Positions 60,496-64,000 of a DNA stretch of 64,000 bases are shown here, one piece after another. Source of the DNA: Verrucomicrobiales bacterium. GTDB lineage: Bacteria; Verrucomicrobiota; Verrucomicrobiia; Verrucomicrobiales; DEV007. Position 1 is the stretch's first letter. Every line of letters begins with the position of its first letter. Both the position numbers and the translations under genes were made by a program. The stretch is from assembly GCA_002698785.1 (NCBI GenBank), contig PAAG01000047.1:62001-126000 (forward strand). The letters run 5' to 3'. Under the pieces are notes generated by a model that worked only from the letters and a program-made list of their open reading frames with translations, ran no database searches and was not told the DNA's origin.

Positions 60496-62810
60496 CCGAC
60501 GATTCGATCCGCATTTTACTGTCTGCCAACCAAGGGTTTGCCCAGTTGATGCTCGTGACAGTGCGTTCCCTTTTGCTCAACGCGGCAGAACCTTCCAGGA
60601 TTCACCTTTTTCTGATTGATCGCGGGATACCGGGACATCTGAAGGAATTACTTGAAGTATATGTAATGGCGGCGGGAGCCCACCTTGAGACATTGGAAAA
60701 CGCCTCGGACTGCTTCCGTGAGCATCCTGCGATTCCTGATATATTTTTCGATCTTCCCGACACCGGACATTATGACCGATTGCTCGCTCCCTACCTCTTC
60801 CCTGAATCGAAAATTCTATACCTCGATTCCGACTTGTACATTCAGTCCGACATCACCTCTCTGTGGAAAACTTCATGTGCCGGCTATCCCGTCGCTGCAG
60901 TGAGGGACCAGATTATTCCTGAAATCGGGGCGGATCACGGGGTCATCGACTGGGAAGTTCGGAAGCTGAATCCCGAGATTCCCTATTTCAACTCTGGTGT
61001 CATGCTTATGAATCTGGATATCTGGCGGGAAAGAGAAATTGCCGAAGCATGTTTTAACTGTGCTTGCGAATTCATGGCTCACTTCGAAGGCCCACCACCG
61101 CTCCACGATCAGTACGCTCTCAATGTTATCTGCTACCATGATTGGCTTCCTCTGGACGGTACCTGGAATTCTTTTGCTCAAAAAATACGTAAATGCCCAG
61201 AGGACGCGAAAATTGTCCATTTTGCCGGAGCCCAGAAACCATTTCACGCCTCAACTACGTTTTCCGGTTCGAGCCGATATTTTATTCGGCTCGCACAGAA
61301 ACTGATCCAACCAGACTTGGATGTTGCCCGCAAATCCGCAGAATGCTATTCGCGAATCAACTCTCACCATAAGCAACTTCAAAGTTTCCAAGCAAAGCTC
61401 CTCTCGCCCAACGGCAGGAACGTGACATTCGCCCCGGCGGACCGTCTCGCAGAGCAGCCCGATCCCGGAGAGGTTGCTATGATTATTCCGGTCCGAGTCG
61501 ATGACACGACTTCTCTTCGTTTTAAAAACCTCCGCTTCCTGCTGGAGCAATACGCCAAGGAATTGCCTCACCTGATCCTGTCGGAACAAGCTGGCCCAGA
61601 TTCCAACCAAGTCCTCTCGAGACTCGTAGAAAAATTGCAGGCCAGCTCTCTTCATCATTTGAAATTCGAAGTCGATGACACTGCCATTCACAAGGCGCGG
61701 CTGATTAATGAAGCTGCCCGCTACGCATTTGACGCACTTGGGGTACGCTATGTGTGGCAGATTGACGCTGATATCTATGCTAACCCAGTCGCAGTCCTCA
61801 ACCAATTGGCTGCCCTGAATTCCAAAGCAGTTCCTGTAGTAAGGCCCTTGCTTTTCTTTGTTCGCCTCGAAGCTGCCGAAAGCGAAACAGTTCTCTCGCT
61901 GTCCGGCGAAAAACTCGCAGCCTACGAACCGGGAGAAACGCCGGTCAGCCCCTACCAAATCATTGACCTGTTCGGTCCGGGGACGCTGATCTTCAGCCGG
62001 GAAGCCTTCGAGCAAACGGGAGGTCTCGACGAAAGTTTCTCCGGTTGGGGATGGGAAGACATGGACTTTGCCGAGCGTCTTAAAGAACTCCACACCCCGC
62101 ATACACTTCCTTTAGTGGGAGTCCACCTGCATCACGAAGAAGACCGGATTCCGAACAAAGAGAATTTCACCCGCTATCGGAACGCTCACTTCGGCGACAC
62201 TGATCCGGAGGAAATTGAACGCATCCTGGGTCATACGGTATTTCACAACTATTTGTCGAAGTTTTGTGTGATTCTCTTTGGCGAGAGTTCCCTGATTCCT
62301 GAGATCGAACGACTCTGTTCTTCGGATGAGAGAGTCGTGTTTCGTCCGTCACCGATCGATCCCAATACCTTTCCCACCCGTCGTGAACTGGCTCGATCAC
62401 TCACTGATCAAGTCATATATTCACTTCGCGCAAATGAAGCTCGTTGGGCCGGATTCGCTTGGAACTTGACATCCCCATTCCCTCTTCCCGCTTCCTACGC
62501 TGCTTTTCGCGAGGAAGCCTTGATCAACCTACTCGTTGCTTCCAACTTCCGGATCGTTCTCATCGAACCGGGGCAGGACAAGGAAACGGCAGCGCATCTT
62601 CACTATCGGCGTCTCCTGAATCTTCTCACGAATGTCTGTGAAGCCTACGCACGGAATTTCGATATGCTGGTTAAACAACTGCCAGAGGCGGAAGTGACGA
62701 TGGACTTGTCCTCCAGCGCACGGAATTGCCTCTCCCATTTTGGCATCGCTCCAAAGGAGGACACGCCCGCTGAGAAATTTACTGCTCCCACGGAATTGTC
62801 CGTCCGATGA
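60492..62810 (+). CDS. bifunctional glycosyltransferase: GT8 plus GT2/galactosyl-type domain
   Basis: 772 aa. The N-terminal ~290 residues match GT8: ILYLDSDLYI (D-x-D near 115), YFNSGVMLMNLDIWRE, HDQYALNVICYHDWLPL and IVHFAGAQKPFH. A second transferase follows (~325-600): MIIPVRVDDTTSLRFKNLRFL, VWQIDADIYANPVAV and GPGTLIFSREAFEQTGGLDESFSGWGWEDMDFAERL, the Glyco_transf_7C-type acceptor motif. The helical end (~650-772) is unassigned. Two sequential sugar additions are implied. The end overlaps the convergent sulfotransferase by 32 bp. Confidence 0.85.
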   Translation: MTDDSIRILLSANQGFAQLMLVTVRSLLLNAAEPSRIHLFLIDRGIPGHLKELLEVYVMAAGAHLETLENASDCFREHPAIPDIFFDLPDTGHYDRLLAPYLFPESKILYLDSDLYIQSDITSLWKTSCAGYPVAAVRDQIIPEIGADHGVIDWEVRKLNPEIPYFNSGVMLMNLDIWREREIAEACFNCACEFMAHFEGPPPLHDQYALNVICYHDWLPLDGTWNSFAQKIRKCPEDAKIVHFAGAQKPFHASTTFSGSSRYFIRLAQKLIQPDLDVARKSAECYSRINSHHKQLQSFQAKLLSPNGRNVTFAPADRLAEQPDPGEVAMIIPVRVDDTTSLRFKNLRFLLEQYAKELPHLILSEQAGPDSNQVLSRLVEKLQASSLHHLKFEVDDTAIHKARLINEAARYAFDALGVRYVWQIDADIYANPVAVLNQLAALNSKAVPVVRPLLFFVRLEAAESETVLSLSGEKLAAYEPGETPVSPYQIIDLFGPGTLIFSREAFEQTGGLDESFSGWGWEDMDFAERLKELHTPHTLPLVGVHLHHEEDRIPNKENFTRYRNAHFGDTDPEEIERILGHTVFHNYLSKFCVILFGESSLIPEIERLCSSDERVVFRPSPIDPNTFPTRRELARSLTDQVIYSLRANEARWAGFAWNLTSPFPLPASYAAFREEALINLLVASNFRIVLIEPGQDKETAAHLHYRRLLNLLTNVCEAYARNFDMLVKQLPEAEVTMDLSSSARNCLSHFGIAPKEDTPAEKFTAPTELSVR

Positions 62811-63543
62811 GTGCGGACAGGCCACTGTTCTTCTCAAAATAGAACTCTTTCAGAAATGATCTCAATCGCGGGCGAATTCTTGTCACTGTCCATTTTCGAC
62901 GATGTTGGTGTAGCAAAGGAAGGGTCAGGGGTGGAAGTTCGAGAAACCGGAAAATGGATTTCATTTCCTCTTCGAAATTGTCTCCCAAGTGTTCCGCAAA
63001 AACAAAGTGAATCCGGTCCCGGGGAATGATCCGCAAGGCCCGCTCAAGATGAATCGCATAACAGCCCATCCCCAGAAATCCTTGCCCGAAGCCGATCTTT
63101 TCTGCATTGTCCATTTCCGCTTTCAGGTTCTGTTCCAGAGTTCCTTCCGGTCGGGGAATTGGCCACCGTCCGCGGGGGTGGAGCTGGTTCCAGTGGTTCC
63201 ACGCGCTAATGAGCCGGTCCACCGGGTTTCTCATGCCCACGACGAAGCGGGCATCGGGAGCGGCCTTGGCAATTCGGCCGAGTGCGTTCTCGGCGGCGAA
63301 GTAATTCGGCGTTCCGTCGAGCCTATATCTTTCGGTGCATCCGGCATAGAGAGACTCCACGAATTCAATACCTCGATGATAATGCTGATTGAAAAAATGG
63401 GTTTCCTTCGGGTAGGTGCTGCGGTCGAGGTCATGCCAGTCGGAGGGTTCGGAAATTTCCGGATGAAGGATGAGGCTTTCGAATAGGGACGAGGTGGCAC
63501 ATTTTTGAAATCCGGGAATATAGAGATTAGGTATCGAACTCAT
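62779..63543 (-). CDS. sulfotransferase
   Basis: 254 aa from the ATG at 63543 (MSSIPNLYIPGFQK), preceded by GAAGGA at a good distance. PAPS loop YIPGFQKCATSSLFESLILH, TPNYFAAENALGRI, and 3'-phosphate motif VVGMRNPVDRLISAWNHW, followed by a typical end (FRFLELPPLTLPLLHQHRRK). Complete. Its start codon overlaps the divergent methyltransferase start codon (shared CATG at 63541-63544). It faces the glycosyltransferase genes convergently. Confidence 0.88.
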   Translation of the reverse strand: MSSIPNLYIPGFQKCATSSLFESLILHPEISEPSDWHDLDRSTYPKETHFFNQHYHRGIEFVESLYAGCTERYRLDGTPNYFAAENALGRIAKAAPDARFVVGMRNPVDRLISAWNHWNQLHPRGRWPIPRPEGTLEQNLKAEMDNAEKIGFGQGFLGMGCYAIHLERALRIIPRDRIHFVFAEHLGDNFEEEMKSIFRFLELPPLTLPLLHQHRRKWTVTRIRPRLRSFLKEFYFEKNSGLSALIGRTIPWEQ

Positions 63544-64000
63544 GAATCCTTCATCTAACGAATCAGCGGTCTCCTGGGTGGACAAGTATGAATTCACGAA
63601 AGATTGGTTTTCTAATCGGGAAAGTGACTGGTGGGAATCCTTTGGATACTTGTCTGCAGGTACGGTTCACGCGATGGAGATAGGTTCCCTGGAAGGTCGG
63701 TCGGCGATGTGGATGCTCGAACATCTCCTGGTTCAACAGGAGTCTACGCTAACGTGCATCGATTTGTTTAGCAATCCCGTGGTCGAGGCGCGGTTCGACA
63801 CCAATCTTCAAGCGAGCGGAAAGGCACACAAAGTAACGAAATTGTCCGGCCCGTCGTGGACCCACCTTCGGAATCTCCGGCCCGGCCAATTCGACCTGAT
63901 ATACATCGACGGTTCTCACCACGGCCGGGATGTGCTGGAAGATGGTGTGCTTTCGTTTCGCCTAGTCAAACCGGGCGGATTCCTTATCTTTGACGACTAC
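63542..64000 (+). CDS. class I SAM-dependent methyltransferase, 3' end outside window
   Basis: The frame opens at the ATG at 63542 (MNPSSNESAVSWVDKYEFTK) and stays open to the window edge: 153 codons, 3'-truncated here. AMEIGSLEGRSAMWMLEHLL is the SAM-binding motif I (E-I-G-x-x-E-G-x-S), TCIDLFSNP is motif II, and FDLIYIDGSHHGRDVLEDGVLSFRLVKPGGFLIFDDY gives the D-G-S-H and following strands of the Methyltransf_24-type group. These often methylate sugars or glycan ends. It starts back-to-back with the sulfotransferase, sharing two bases between start codons. Confidence 0.85.
   Translation, partial: MNPSSNESAVSWVDKYEFTKDWFSNRESDWWESFGYLSAGTVHAMEIGSLEGRSAMWMLEHLLVQQESTLTCIDLFSNPVVEARFDTNLQASGKAHKVTKLSGPSWTHLRNLRPGQFDLIYIDGSHHGRDVLEDGVLSFRLVKPGGFLIFDDY

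Overview
The window reads as an accessory, mobile-element-rich stretch from a Gram-negative bacterium: a TatA protein, a Tat-exported lipoprotein, peptidoglycan-directed hydrolases, sulfotransferases, polysaccharide pyruvyl transferases and a long Rhs protein. The mix would fit Verrucomicrobiota or another PVC/FCB lineage, but no rRNA, tRNA or housekeeping gene is present to prove it. I found no CRISPR array, tRNA or rRNA.

Layout. (1) 0-5 kb: end of an SH3-like gene, then a 3.8 kb module bounded by two identical 28-bp sites in inverted orientation. It holds a PHP-AAA(SMC-like) ATPase of the TrlF/Ppl type, which is probably anti-phage defence, and a 187-aa tyrosine recombinase. (2) 4.8-11 kb: two convergent unknown genes that share a domain, a plasmid/ICE-type small-gene cluster (DUF2958 and relatives), and three hypotheticals. 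(3) 11-14.5 kb: a tightly coupled SsuA/TauA-like ABC transporter operon ending in an XRE-type regulator. (4) 15.3-18.5 kb: two small genes and a 755-aa metallophosphoesterase. (5) 18.7-26.2 kb: a C-rich mobilisation block with a basic repeat protein, a DUF350 gene coupled to an exported zinc-motif protein, a MobF-type relaxase-helicase and two coupled followers. No type IV secretion genes are visible. (6) 26.3-38 kb: TatA, two glycan genes on the plus strand, an IS630 remnant, then a minus-strand series: exported protein, sulfotransferase, pyruvyl transferase, a fused double glycosyltransferase, trypsin-like protease, Tat lipoprotein and membrane protein. (7) 38.4-39.4 kb: a truncated integrase-type transposase.

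(8) 39.6-47.7 kb, minus strand: a candidate conflict or cell-death operon. It encodes a multidomain peptidoglycan hydrolase, an alpha/beta hydrolase, a caspase-like protease, a protein sharing a beta-rich domain with the caspase, and two envelope proteins. (9) 48-51.1 kb: an IS66 transposase remnant; its 78-bp terminal sequence recurs inverted 2.5 kb away, bracketing a sulfotransferase and a pyruvyl transferase gene. (10) 51.7-58.2 kb: a 2,075-residue Rhs protein and a coupled small membrane protein. (11) 58.5-64 kb: a DUF1360 protein, two fused glycosyltransferases, a sulfotransferase and a methyltransferase running off the window.

Working model: a region built by repeated acquisition, in which surface-glycan decoration genes (glycosyl, pyruvyl and sulfo transfer) alternate with conflict genes (Ppl-like ATPase, phosphoesterase cluster, caspase operon, Rhs) and mobility genes (relaxase, integrase, three IS remnants). 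Functions are inferred from motifs read by eye; no database search was run.
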